Source: Urbifossiella sp046350095
GTDB taxonomy: Bacteria > Planctomycetota > Planctomycetia > Gemmatales > Gemmataceae
Length of the DNA stretch: 64,000 bases
Assembly: GCA_046350095.1 (NCBI GenBank)
Contig: JAXMBA010000002.1
Span: 806,001 to 870,000 of the forward strand
Reading direction: 5' to 3'
This document shows positions 48,624-57,300 of the stretch, one piece after another (positions within the stretch are counted from its first letter, which is position 1; every line of letters begins with the position of its first letter). A model generated the notes under the pieces. It did no database searches. It was given only the letters and a program-made list of their open reading frames with translations, and was not told where the DNA came from. The translations under genes were made by a program, and so were the position numbers.

Positions 48624-48852
48624 GGGCCGATCCCCCGACTCGGGTTTTCGACGGCCGGACGACCGAAGTGCGGAGCGGCGGGCCGGTCGTGGGTCGTACC
48701 GGGAGGCTCCCGAGACGGTGTAGGGGGGAAGGAAGCCCGGGGACAGGCGCCCGCGGAGTTTCCGCCCGGTGCCCGCGTCCCGCACGACGGTCGCCGGCCG
48801 TACAGTGACTCCGACCACCGGCGGCGGGTCACCAGCGAGACGGGGGCGTCGG

Positions 48853-49713
48853 ATGCGGCTGCTGTTCTGCGTCCCGCACTACTTCGCACCCAAGCCCGGC
48901 GGGCGGTACGGGTCCACGCGCCCGGACGCCGCCGCCCGCGCCCGGGCGCTCGCCGACCTGCTCGCCGGCGTCCGCACCTTCGCCCGCCCGCAGTGCGTGC
49001 TCGACATCGCCCGGCGCACCACCACGCCCGCCAACCACCTCACCGCCGGCACCGCCCACGTGCTGGTCTGCACCACCGGCGGCCGGCACGTCCTCGACCG
49101 GCTCCCGGCGGGCCTCGGGTTCGCGCACCTCCCCACCGCCGCCGAGCCGCGGCTGCTCGGGTACGAGTGCCACGCCGCGCTCCGCGACCGGCTCGCCGCC
49201 GGGTACGACTACTACTGCTACCTGGAAGACGACCTCGTGCTCCGCGACCCGCTGTTCTTCGTGAAGCTCCGCTGGTTCGCGGCGGCGTTCGGCGAGGGGG
49301 CGCTGCTGCAACCCAACCGCTTCGAGGCGGCCGCCGGGAGGGCCGCGCACAAGGCGTACCTCGACGGCCCGCTGCGGCCCGACGTGACCGCCCGCTTCCA
49401 GGACGTGGCCGACGCGCCGGAGCTGCGGGCAGAGGCGCTCGGGCTGCCGCTCGTGTTCCGCCGACCGCTGAACCCGCACGCCGGGTGCTTCTTCCTCACC
49501 GCCGGGCAGATGGCGGCGTGGGCGGCGCGGCCGGACTTCCTCGACCGCTCGGCGGCGTTCATCGGCCCGCTGGAGAGCGCGGCCACGCTCGGCGTCATGC
49601 GGGCGTTCAAGGTGTACAAGCCGGCCGACGGGTGTGCCGCGTTCCTCGAAGTGGAGCACGCCGGCGACGCCTTCCTGTCGCTCATCCGGCCGGCGCCAGC
49701 AGCCCGTACTTGA
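48853..49713 (+). CDS. Glycosyltransferase-like protein (possible GT-A) convergent with the GT4 gene
   Basis: The protein has 286 residues. It starts MRLLFCVPHYFAPKPGGRYG, then has a region with LVCTTGGRHVLDRLPAGLGF. The segment YDYYCYLEDDLVLRDPLFFV looks like the acidic metal-binding motif (DxD-like EDD) of GT-A glycosyltransferases, followed by KLRWFAAAFGEGALLQPNRF and NPHAGCFFLTAGQMAAWAAR. I am not sure of the family; this type appears in planctomycetes next to GT4 genes. It probably transfers sugar to a surface or extracellular acceptor. Its 3' end overlaps that of the minus-strand GT4 gene by 32 nt. It is divergent from the DUF1592 operon (229 nt gap). Confidence 0.65.
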   Translation: MRLLFCVPHYFAPKPGGRYGSTRPDAAARARALADLLAGVRTFARPQCVLDIARRTTTPANHLTAGTAHVLVCTTGGRHVLDRLPAGLGFAHLPTAAEPRLLGYECHAALRDRLAAGYDYYCYLEDDLVLRDPLFFVKLRWFAAAFGEGALLQPNRFEAAAGRAAHKAYLDGPLRPDVTARFQDVADAPELRAEALGLPLVFRRPLNPHAGCFFLTAGQMAAWAARPDFLDRSAAFIGPLESAATLGVMRAFKVYKPADGCAAFLEVEHAGDAFLSLIRPAPAART

Positions 49714-51349
49714 GCAGCCACGCCACCGTGGCCCGCGCTGCCTCGGCGGGAACGCCACGCGCTTCCAGCGTGCGCGCGAGGTCGCCGACGCTCGCCGGGG
49801 CGGCGGCGAGCAGCGCCGCGAGCGCTGCCGGGTCGGCGCAGCGGCTCGCGGCGGCGAGGTTGGTGAGCGGCATCGCCAGCAGCGCCGCCAGCCGCGGGGC
49901 CGCGTCCGGGGCCGCGGCGAGCGCGTCGTCGTCGGTCAGCCACGCCGTCGGGTAGCCGGCGAACGACACCTCGGGCGGCGGGTAGCGCACCGGGCCGTGC
50001 GCCCGCGGCGGCCGCGCGGCGAACTCCCGCGCCTGGTCGGCCCACAGCGCCTCGTAGGCGGCGACGACGTGCTTCCACGCGAACCGCTCCACGGCCCGCG
50101 CCCGCCCCGCCGCGCCGAGCCGCGCCCGCATCGCCGCGTCGGCCACGAGCCGGGTCAGCGCGTCGGCCGCCGCCGCCGCATCGACCGCCGCCGCCTGGCT
50201 GCACTCGGCGAGGAAGTGGTCGTAGTTCGTGAGCCCGCCGAGGAGCCGGCCCGTCGCCCCGGTCGTGGCCCCGGCCACGAGCCGCGTCGGCACGAGGAGG
50301 CCGGTCTCGCCGTCGGAAACGAGGTCGCGGTAGCCGTCCCAGTCGGCGGCGACGACGGGCAGCCCGCTGGCCATCGCCTCGACCACGACCAGCCCGAACG
50401 TCTCCTGCACGTTGTCCGGCAGCGACGCGAACACGTCCGCGGCCGGCCACGCGGCGGCGCGCACGGCCGGGTGCTGGCCGTCGGCGAACGTCACCCGGGC
50501 GGCCGGCGCGAACACGCGCGCCCCGCCCTCGAACGCCGCCGCGACCGCCGGGTTCGCCGCCCACCCGGCCATCAGCAGCCGCACCCGCGCGCCGGTCCGC
50601 CGGGCCGCCTCGCTCGCCGCGTGGAACAGCGGGTACGGGTGCGCCTTGGCGTGGTGCGACAGCCGGCCGACGCACAGCACCACCACCTCGTCGTCGGCCA
50701 CGCCGAAGCGGGCGCGGGCGGCGGCGCGGGCGGCCGCGTCGGGCGGGCGGAACGCGGCCGGGTCCACACCGAGCGGGACGACTTCGAGCCGCGGCCGCAG
50801 CGGCGGCGCGGCCCCGCAGCGGTCGGCGAGGTACGCCCGGTAGCTGTCGGTGACGGCCCGCACCATCGCGGCGACGGCGCGCGAGGTACACACGAGCGCG
50901 TCGCACGGCTCGAACGGGGCGGCGACGAGGTCGCACAGTGCGGCGGCGGCGGCAGGCGTGGCCAGGGTGTGGGTGACGCCGCACAGCGCGGCGCCGGTAC
51001 CAGTGGCGTGGCGGGCCCACGCGAACCGCGGGTCGGGCGGGTTCGGGAAGTGGAGGACGGCTGGTGGGTCGGCGGCGGGCGGGAACTCGCGCTCGGTGAG
51101 CACCCGCAGCCGGCGGCCGCGGGCCGCGGGGTGGGCCCGGCCGGCGGCCACGAGCGGCGCCGCCCGCCGCCTGTCGCGCACCACGGCCGTGAGCGTGTCC
51201 CAGGTGCCGTGGGCGAGGTAGGCGTCGAGGAAGGCGCGGCCGGCGACCTGCCGCCCCATCAGCCCGCGCGCCGCCCCTGCCGGGCCGGGGGCGGTCCGCT
51301 CGACGTACCCGTCGGGGTCGTAGTACAGGGCGACGGCGGGCGCGGTCAT
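49682..51349 (-). CDS. Glycosyltransferase family 4, translationally coupled to the giant RTX gene
   Basis: The protein has 555 residues. It has a long N-terminal region (to about 180), then a GT4 domain: LEVVPLGVDPAAFRPPD, VVLCVGRLSHHAKAHPYPLF, RVRLLMAGWAANPAVAAAFE, ADVFASLPDNVQETFGLVVV and EAMASGLPVVAADWDGYRDL with SDGETGLLVPTRL (the EX7E donor site, Glu in QETFGLVVVEA). The last ~110 residues form a helical tail. The ATG overlaps the giant gene's stop codon by 4 nt (ATGA), so it is translated right after it. The simplest idea is that this enzyme glycosylates the giant surface protein or helps place it, but the target is inferred from position only. Confidence 0.86.
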   Translation of the reverse strand: MTAPAVALYYDPDGYVERTAPGPAGAARGLMGRQVAGRAFLDAYLAHGTWDTLTAVVRDRRRAAPLVAAGRAHPAARGRRLRVLTEREFPPAADPPAVLHFPNPPDPRFAWARHATGTGAALCGVTHTLATPAAAAALCDLVAAPFEPCDALVCTSRAVAAMVRAVTDSYRAYLADRCGAAPPLRPRLEVVPLGVDPAAFRPPDAAARAAARARFGVADDEVVVLCVGRLSHHAKAHPYPLFHAASEAARRTGARVRLLMAGWAANPAVAAAFEGGARVFAPAARVTFADGQHPAVRAAAWPAADVFASLPDNVQETFGLVVVEAMASGLPVVAADWDGYRDLVSDGETGLLVPTRLVAGATTGATGRLLGGLTNYDHFLAECSQAAAVDAAAAADALTRLVADAAMRARLGAAGRARAVERFAWKHVVAAYEALWADQAREFAARPPRAHGPVRYPPPEVSFAGYPTAWLTDDDALAAAPDAAPRLAALLAMPLTNLAAASRCADPAALAALLAAAPASVGDLARTLEARGVPAEAARATVAWLLKYGLLAPAG

Positions 51350-53979
51350 GTGAACAAGAAGTCGGACGCCGGCGGGTCGCCGCTGAAGTTCTTCAGCCGG
51401 AGCGTGATGACCCCGCCGTTCGCCAGCTGGATGCGGACGAGCCGGTCGGCCCCGGCGGCGACGAACGTCAGGTTGGCCGCGGTCACGCCGAGCGCCCGCA
51501 GGTCGAGCTTGTCGGTGCCGCTCTTGAAGTCGTCGATCACGGCCTCCGTCCCGGCGGCGGCGGCGGTCACGGCGAACAGGTCGCCCCCGCCGCCGCCGAC
51601 GTAGCGCATCCCGGAGGTGAGCGCCGACGCGGTGATGGAGTCGTTCCCGCCGCGGCCGTCCACGTACAGCAGGCTCGTCAGCGACGTCTGGCTGAAGTTC
51701 AGGACGTTCGCCGCGGCCGTGCCGGCGACGTGCTGGTCGGCGGCCCCGGCGGCGCCGGCGATCTCCTCGATGCCGAGGTCGGGGCCGAAGTAGGCGAGCG
51801 ACAGCCCGCCGCTCTCGCCGGGGTTCACGACCTGGTCGTACCCGCCGCCGCCGGCGAGCACGTCGTCCACGAACACCCCGCCCCAGCCGAGGAACACGTC
51901 GTCGCCGTCGCCGCCGTCGAGCGCGTCGTTCCCGGCGCCGCCCAGGATCGTGTCCGCGCCGCCGCCGCCGAACAGCGAGTCGTCGCCGCCGCCGCCGTCG
52001 AGCGAGTCGGCGCCGCTGCCGCCGACCAGGGAATCGTTGCCGGCGCCGCCGAGGAGTTCGTCGCCCCCGGACCCGGCCCGGAGGGTGTCGTCGCCGTCGC
52101 CGCCGAGGAGGAGGTCGCCGCCGCCGCCGCCGACGAGCGAGTCGTTCCCGGCCCCGCCGTCGAGGGTGTCGGAGCCGCTGCCGCCGACGATGGTGTCGTC
52201 GCCCGCCCCGCCGAACAGGCTGTCGGTGCCGCTCCCGCCGACGATCGAGTCGTTCCCGGCGTCGCCGAACACTCGGTCGTTCCCCGCGCCGGCGCGGAGG
52301 GTGTCGTTCCCGTCGCCGCCGAGGAGCACGTCGTCGCCGGCCACGGCGCGGAGCCAGTCGTCGCCGGTGCCGCCGACGAGGGTGTCGGCCCCGCCGCCGC
52401 CGGCGAGGGTGTCGGACCCCCCGCCGCCGTCGAGCCACGCGGGCAGCGCCAGCGCGCCGGCGACGGTCACCGCGTCGTTGCCGTCCTGGGCGAACACGGC
52501 GACGCGGGCGAACCCGCCGGCCGGCGCCGGGTAGGTGGTGACGACGCCGTTGACGGTGACCGCCAGCGACCCGGGGGCCGCCCCGGGGGCGACAGAGACG
52601 GAGTCGTCGCCCCCGGTGCCGCCGAGCACGAGGACGCCGCCCTGAACCTCCGCGGCCGCGACGGCCATCGCCGCCGTCCGGTACACCGTGCCGGCGCCGT
52701 CCGACAACTCGACGGTGAAGTTCCCGGCCGCGACGTAGGGCCGCGTCGCGGCGAACGTGCCGGCAAGGTAGTCGATCGTGGCGGCGGTGGCGGTGCCGTC
52801 ACCCCAGTTGATGACGAACGCGGTGCCGGCCGTGCCGCCGGTGAAGATGCCGGACAGCGTGACCGGCTGCCCGCGGACGGCGGTGAACCCGCCGAACCCG
52901 GCCGCGGCCGTGTCCGTGACGACGCCGGCGACCGGCCCGCGGAAGGCGGTGACGGCGACGCCGCCGGTCGTGGCCGGCGTCAGGGTGATGGTGAACGACT
53001 GCGGCGCACTGGCGTCGATGCCGCCGTTCGCGGTGCCGCCGTCGTCCGTGAGGCGCACCGTGACGGTGGCCGTACCACTGGCGTTCGCCGCGGGCGTGAA
53101 GGAAAGGACGCCCGTCGGGCTGACCGCCGGCGCGACCGCGAACAGGCCGGCGTTCGTGGTCGTCACGTCGAACGCGAGGGTTTGCGTCGACTCGTTCGCC
53201 GGGCCGGCCGACACCGCGGTCGCCCACGCGGCCGAGTACGCGCCGGACCCCGGCGGCGGCGCGACGTTCCCGCCCGCCGTGAAGGTCGGGGCGTCGTTCA
53301 CCGCGGCCACGGTGATGGTGAACGTCTGCGCCGCGCTGGTGTCGGCACCGCCGTTCGCGGTGCCGCCGCCGTCGCGGAGCGCGACCGTGACGGTGGCGGT
53401 GCCGAAGGCGTCGGCGGCCGGCGTGAAGGTGAGCACGCCGGCCGGGCTGACCGCCGGGGCGACGGCGAACAGCGCCGCGTTCGTGCTGCTGACGAGGAAC
53501 GCGAACGTCTGCCCGGTCTCGTCGGCCGGCCCGGCGGAGAGGGTCGTCGCCCACGCCGCCGAGTACGCGGCCGCGTCTTCGAGCACGGAGACGGGTCCGC
53601 CGCCGGCGAAACTCGGGGCGTCGTTGACGGCGGTGACCGCCACCGACACGGTGACCGGGCCAGTCGTCCGGGCCGGGGAGGCGCCGTCGCCAGCGTCGGT
53701 GACCGAGTACGTGAACGAGCCGGCCCCGTTGGCGTTCGCCGCCGGCGTGAACCGCGCCGTGCGGCCGTCCGCGAGCAGCGCCACCGTGCCGGTCACCGCC
53801 CCGCCGACCGCGAACGTCAGCTGGGCCGTCGGCGTCTCCACGTCGCCGACGAGCGCGGCGAGGTCCACGTCGACGGCCGTGTCTTCGAGCGTGGTGCGAC
53901 TCGCGGCCGCCGCCGTGGGGGCGTCGTTGACCGCGGTCACGGTGATGGTGAACGCCTGCGCCGCCGTTCGCGGTGTCAC
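51346..53979 (-). CDS. C-terminal part of a giant RTX/cadherin-like surface protein
   Basis: This is the 3' portion of the gene that continues to the right; in-frame sequence is reliable from about 53955 leftward. It encodes repeated cadherin/VCBS-like domains, each ending AVNDAPT-type and containing VLTFTPAANA and GTATVTVRLTDDGG. These are followed by a beta domain (ATIDYLAGTFAATRPYVAAG) and then an RTX block of nonapeptides (GGAGNDSLVGGSGADSLDGG) at 51850-52430. It ends with VIDDFKSGTDKLDLRALGVT, as in serralysin-type C-terminal calcium-binding domains. The codon after the last residue overlaps the GT4 start. A start codon near 53979 is not real: this part should be joined to the upstream part across a damaged stretch. 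Confidence 0.8.
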   Translation of the reverse strand: MTPRTAAQAFTITVTAVNDAPTAAAASRTTLEDTAVDVDLAALVGDVETPTAQLTFAVGGAVTGTVALLADGRTARFTPAANANGAGSFTYSVTDAGDGASPARTTGPVTVSVAVTAVNDAPSFAGGGPVSVLEDAAAYSAAWATTLSAGPADETGQTFAFLVSSTNAALFAVAPAVSPAGVLTFTPAADAFGTATVTVALRDGGGTANGGADTSAAQTFTITVAAVNDAPTFTAGGNVAPPPGSGAYSAAWATAVSAGPANESTQTLAFDVTTTNAGLFAVAPAVSPTGVLSFTPAANASGTATVTVRLTDDGGTANGGIDASAPQSFTITLTPATTGGVAVTAFRGPVAGVVTDTAAAGFGGFTAVRGQPVTLSGIFTGGTAGTAFVINWGDGTATAATIDYLAGTFAATRPYVAAGNFTVELSDGAGTVYRTAAMAVAAAEVQGGVLVLGGTGGDDSVSVAPGAAPGSLAVTVNGVVTTYPAPAGGFARVAVFAQDGNDAVTVAGALALPAWLDGGGGSDTLAGGGGADTLVGGTGDDWLRAVAGDDVLLGGDGNDTLRAGAGNDRVFGDAGNDSIVGGSGTDSLFGGAGDDTIVGGSGSDTLDGGAGNDSLVGGGGGDLLLGGDGDDTLRAGSGGDELLGGAGNDSLVGGSGADSLDGGGGDDSLFGGGGADTILGGAGNDALDGGDGDDVFLGWGGVFVDDVLAGGGGYDQVVNPGESGGLSLAYFGPDLGIEEIAGAAGAADQHVAGTAAANVLNFSQTSLTSLLYVDGRGGNDSITASALTSGMRYVGGGGGDLFAVTAAAAGTEAVIDDFKSGTDKLDLRALGVTAANLTFVAAGADRLVRIQLANGGVITLRLKNFSGDPPASDFLFT
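51850..52430 (-). repeat. C-terminal RTX (GGxGxDxLx) repeat block
   Basis: About 20 nonapeptide units such as GGAGNDSLVGG and GGGGADTILG are encoded, with GGxGxD turns that bind calcium in a parallel beta-roll. At the DNA level the repeats are short and diverged, unlike the long near-identical units at 62620-63960. Confidence 0.85.
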
Positions 53980-54399
53980 CGTCGTCGGTCACCGCACCGT
54001 GACCGTCGCCGTCCCGCTCGCGTCCGCCGCCGGCGTGAACGTGGTGCGACCGCGGCGCGTTCGTCGTCGTCACCACGAACGCCGCGCTCGTTCGCCGGAC
54101 CCCCGTCGCCCAAGCGGCCGAACCCCGCGGCGTCCTCCAGCACCGTCACGTCCCCGCCGCCGGTGAACGTCGGTCGTCGTTCACCGGCGACACCGTCACC
54201 ACCACCGCCGCCGTGCCCCGTGCCCGTCCGACACCGCGTGAACCCGTCCGACCCGTCACCACCCCCGCCGACAGCGCCACCCGCCGCGGTCACCGCCGCC
54301 ACCGCCAGCGCGTCCCCGTCCGCGTCGGTGTCGTTCCCGAGCACCGGCACCACCACCGCCGCGTCGTCACCGCGTCGACCGCCGCCGCCGGCGCGTCGT
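53950..54399 (-). other. Damaged segment of the giant gene, near-copy of 56600-57180 with scattered deletions
   Basis: Read on the plus strand, this stretch follows 56600-57180 almost base for base but is about 130 nt shorter, through many small gaps of one to several tens of bases. One example is a lost base in GTCGGTCAGCCGC; another is a shortened GCCGCCGTGCCC stretch. The reading frame changes several times, so the giant gene is split into parts ending at 54290 and starting near 53979. Deletions spread over a recent repeat suggest an assembly or consensus error, but real decay is possible. Confidence 0.72.
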
Positions 54400-57300
54400 T
54401 CACCGCGGCGATGGAGACCGCCACCGTGGCGACGTTGCTCCACAGCGCGCCGTCGCCGGCGCGGAAGGTGAACGAGTCGGCGCCGGTGGCGTTCGCGTTC
54501 GGCGTGTACGTGTACGCCCCGGTCGCGGCGTTCAACGTCACCGTCCCGCGGGTCGGCGCCGTCACGAGCTCGTAGGTCAGCGCCCCGCTGTCGATGTCAG
54601 CGGCGGTCAGCTGGCCCGTCGCGGCCGTGTCCTCGGTGACGGCGAGCGTACCGGCGGCCGCCGTGGGGGCGTCGTTGACCGCGGTCACGGTGATGGTGAA
54701 CGTCCGCGCCGCGCTCGTGTCGACGCCGCCGCCCGCCGTCCCGCCGTCGTCCGCCAGCCGCACCGTGACCGTCGCCGTCCCGCTCGCGTCCGCCGCCGGC
54801 GTGAAGGTGAGAACCCCCGTCGGGCTGACCGCGGGGGCGACCGCGAACAGCCCCGCACTCGTCGTCGTCACCACGAACCCGACCGCCTGACCCGACTCGT
54901 TCCCCGGACCCGCCGACACCCCCGTCGCCCACCCCGCCGAGTACCCCGCGGCGTCCTCCAGCACCGCCACGTCCCCGCCGCCGGTGAACGTCGGCGCGTC
55001 GTTCACCGGGGTGACGGTGACGGTCACCGTGCCGGTGCGGCTGAACACGCCGTCGGACACGGTGTACGTGAACGCCGTGGCGCCGAAGTAGTCGGCCGGC
55101 GGCGTGTACGTCACCACGCCGCCCGACAGCACCACCGCGCCCGCGCCCGGCTGCGTGACGGCGGTGACGACGAGCGGACTGCCGTCGGCGTCGGTGTCGT
55201 TGGCGAGCACGGGCACGGCCGTCGCGGCGGCGTCCTCCGACACCGTCACGGCGTCGGCGGCGGCGACCGGGGCGGTGTCGTTCGTGTTCGTGACGGTCAC
55301 GCTCAGCGCCTGCTGGGCGGTAAACGTGCCGTCCGACACGCGGACCGTGACGAGATACACGTTCGACCCGGCGGCGCTCGCGGGCGCCTCGAAGTCCGGC
55401 GCGGCGGCGAACGCCAGCGCGCCGGTAGTGGCGTCGATGGTGAACTTCGCCGCGTCGGCGCCGCCGGCGACCGAGAACGTCAGCGGGGTCAGCGGGCCGT
55501 CGGGGTCGGCCGCTGTCACGGTCGTCACGGCGGTCGTGTTCTCGGCCACGCCCGCGGCCGCGGCCGCCCCGCCGCCGTTACTCGTCACCACCGGGGCGGT
55601 GTCGTTCGCGTTCGTCACCGTCACCAGCACCGCCCGCGAGGTCGGGGCGGTGCCGTCGGTGGCGGTCACGGTCACGGCGTACACGTTGTCGCCGTCGGCG
55701 TCGGCGGGCGCCTCGAAGTCGGGGGCGGCCTTGAACCGCAGCTCGTACGTGTTGGCCCCGGCCGCCACCAGGTCGAACCGCACCGCGTCGGCGCCGGCCA
55801 GGCCGAACGTCAGGGTCGAGCCGGCGTCCGCGTCGGCGGCGGTGTAGGTGGCGACGGCGACGGTGTTCTCGGCCGTGCTCGCCGCGGCCGGGCCGGTCAG
55901 CGTCGGGGCGTCGTTCGTGCCGGTCACGGTGACGGTCACGGCGCCGGTCGTCGCCGCTCCGTGGCGGTCCGTCGCCGTGTAGGTGAAGGCGACGACGCGG
56001 GTGGCGCCCGCGGCGAGGGTCTGGAACGCCGCCCCGGGGTCGAACCGGAACACCCCGCCGCCCAGGCTCGTGGCCGTGCCCTCGGCCGGCTGTGTGACCG
56101 CGTACGTCAGGCTCGCCGCGTCGTCGTCGGTGTCCGCGTCGTCCGTCAGCACGGCCGTCGTCACCGCGGCGCCGTCCTCGGTCGCGCTCAGGCTCGCGGC
56201 GGCGGCGGCCGGGGCGTCGTTCACCGACGTGGCGACGACGGACGCGGCGGCGGCCGCGGTCGCGGCGCCGTCGGTGACGGTCAGGGTGAACGCGGTCGCC
56301 TCGGCGAGGCCGGGGGCGACGCGGTTCGCGGCGGGGGTGAACACCAGACCGCGGAGCGCCGCCGTGACCGCCGCCGGCGAGCCGGCGAGGGTGTACGGCC
56401 CGGTGCCGCCCAGGCCCGCGCCGGCCAGCGTGCCGCGGGCGTAGTCGTCGAGCGCGACGGTGAGGGTGAGCGCGTCGCCGTCGACGTCGCCCACCGTGAC
56501 CGCGGCGAACGGGCGGAGCGTCGTCTGGTCCGTCACCGGTTGGTCGGCGGCCGTGCCGGCGATCGTCGGGGCGTCGTTGACCGCGGTCACGGTGACGACG
56601 AACGTCTGCGCCGCGCTGCTGTCGAGGCCGCCGTTCGCGGTGTCACCGTCGTCGGTCAGCCGCACCGTGACCGTCGCCGTCCCGCTCGCGTTCGCCGCCG
56701 GCGTGAACGTGAGCACCCCACCCGAGCTAATCGCGGGCGCGACCGCGAACAGCGCCGCGTTCGTCGTCGTCACCACGAACGCCAGCGTCTGCCCCGACTC
56801 GTTCCCCGGACCCGCCGACACCCCCGTCGCCCACCCGGCCGAGTACCCCGCGGCGTCCTCCAGCACCGTCACGTCCCCGCCGCCGGTGAACGTCGGCGCG
56901 TCGTTCACCGGCGACACCGTCACCACCACCGCCGCCGTGCTCGTGCCCCCGTGCCCGTCCGACACCGTGTACGTGAACCCGTCCGACCCGAAGTAGTCCG
57001 CCGCCGGCGTGTACGTCACCACCCCCGCCGACAGCGCCACCACGCCGTGCGCCGGCGGCGTCACCGCCGCCACCGCCAGCGCGTCCCCGTCCGCGTCGGT
57101 GTCGTTCCCGAGCACCGGCACCACCACCGCCCCGTCCTCCCGCGTCGTCACCGCGTCAGCCGCCGCCGCCGGCGCGTCGTTCACCGCCGTCACGGTGATG
57201 GTGACGGTGGCGACGTTGCCGTCGAGCTGGCCGTCGTTCAGCCGGTAGGTGAACGTGTCGGTGCCGAAGTAGTTCGCGGCCGGGGCGTAGGTGAAGCCCC

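Noticed and set aside
51730..54471. Plus-strand open frame with regular Val/Ala/Glu/Arg repeats
   Set aside because: Its repeats are only the reverse complement of the RTX and cadherin-coding DNA.
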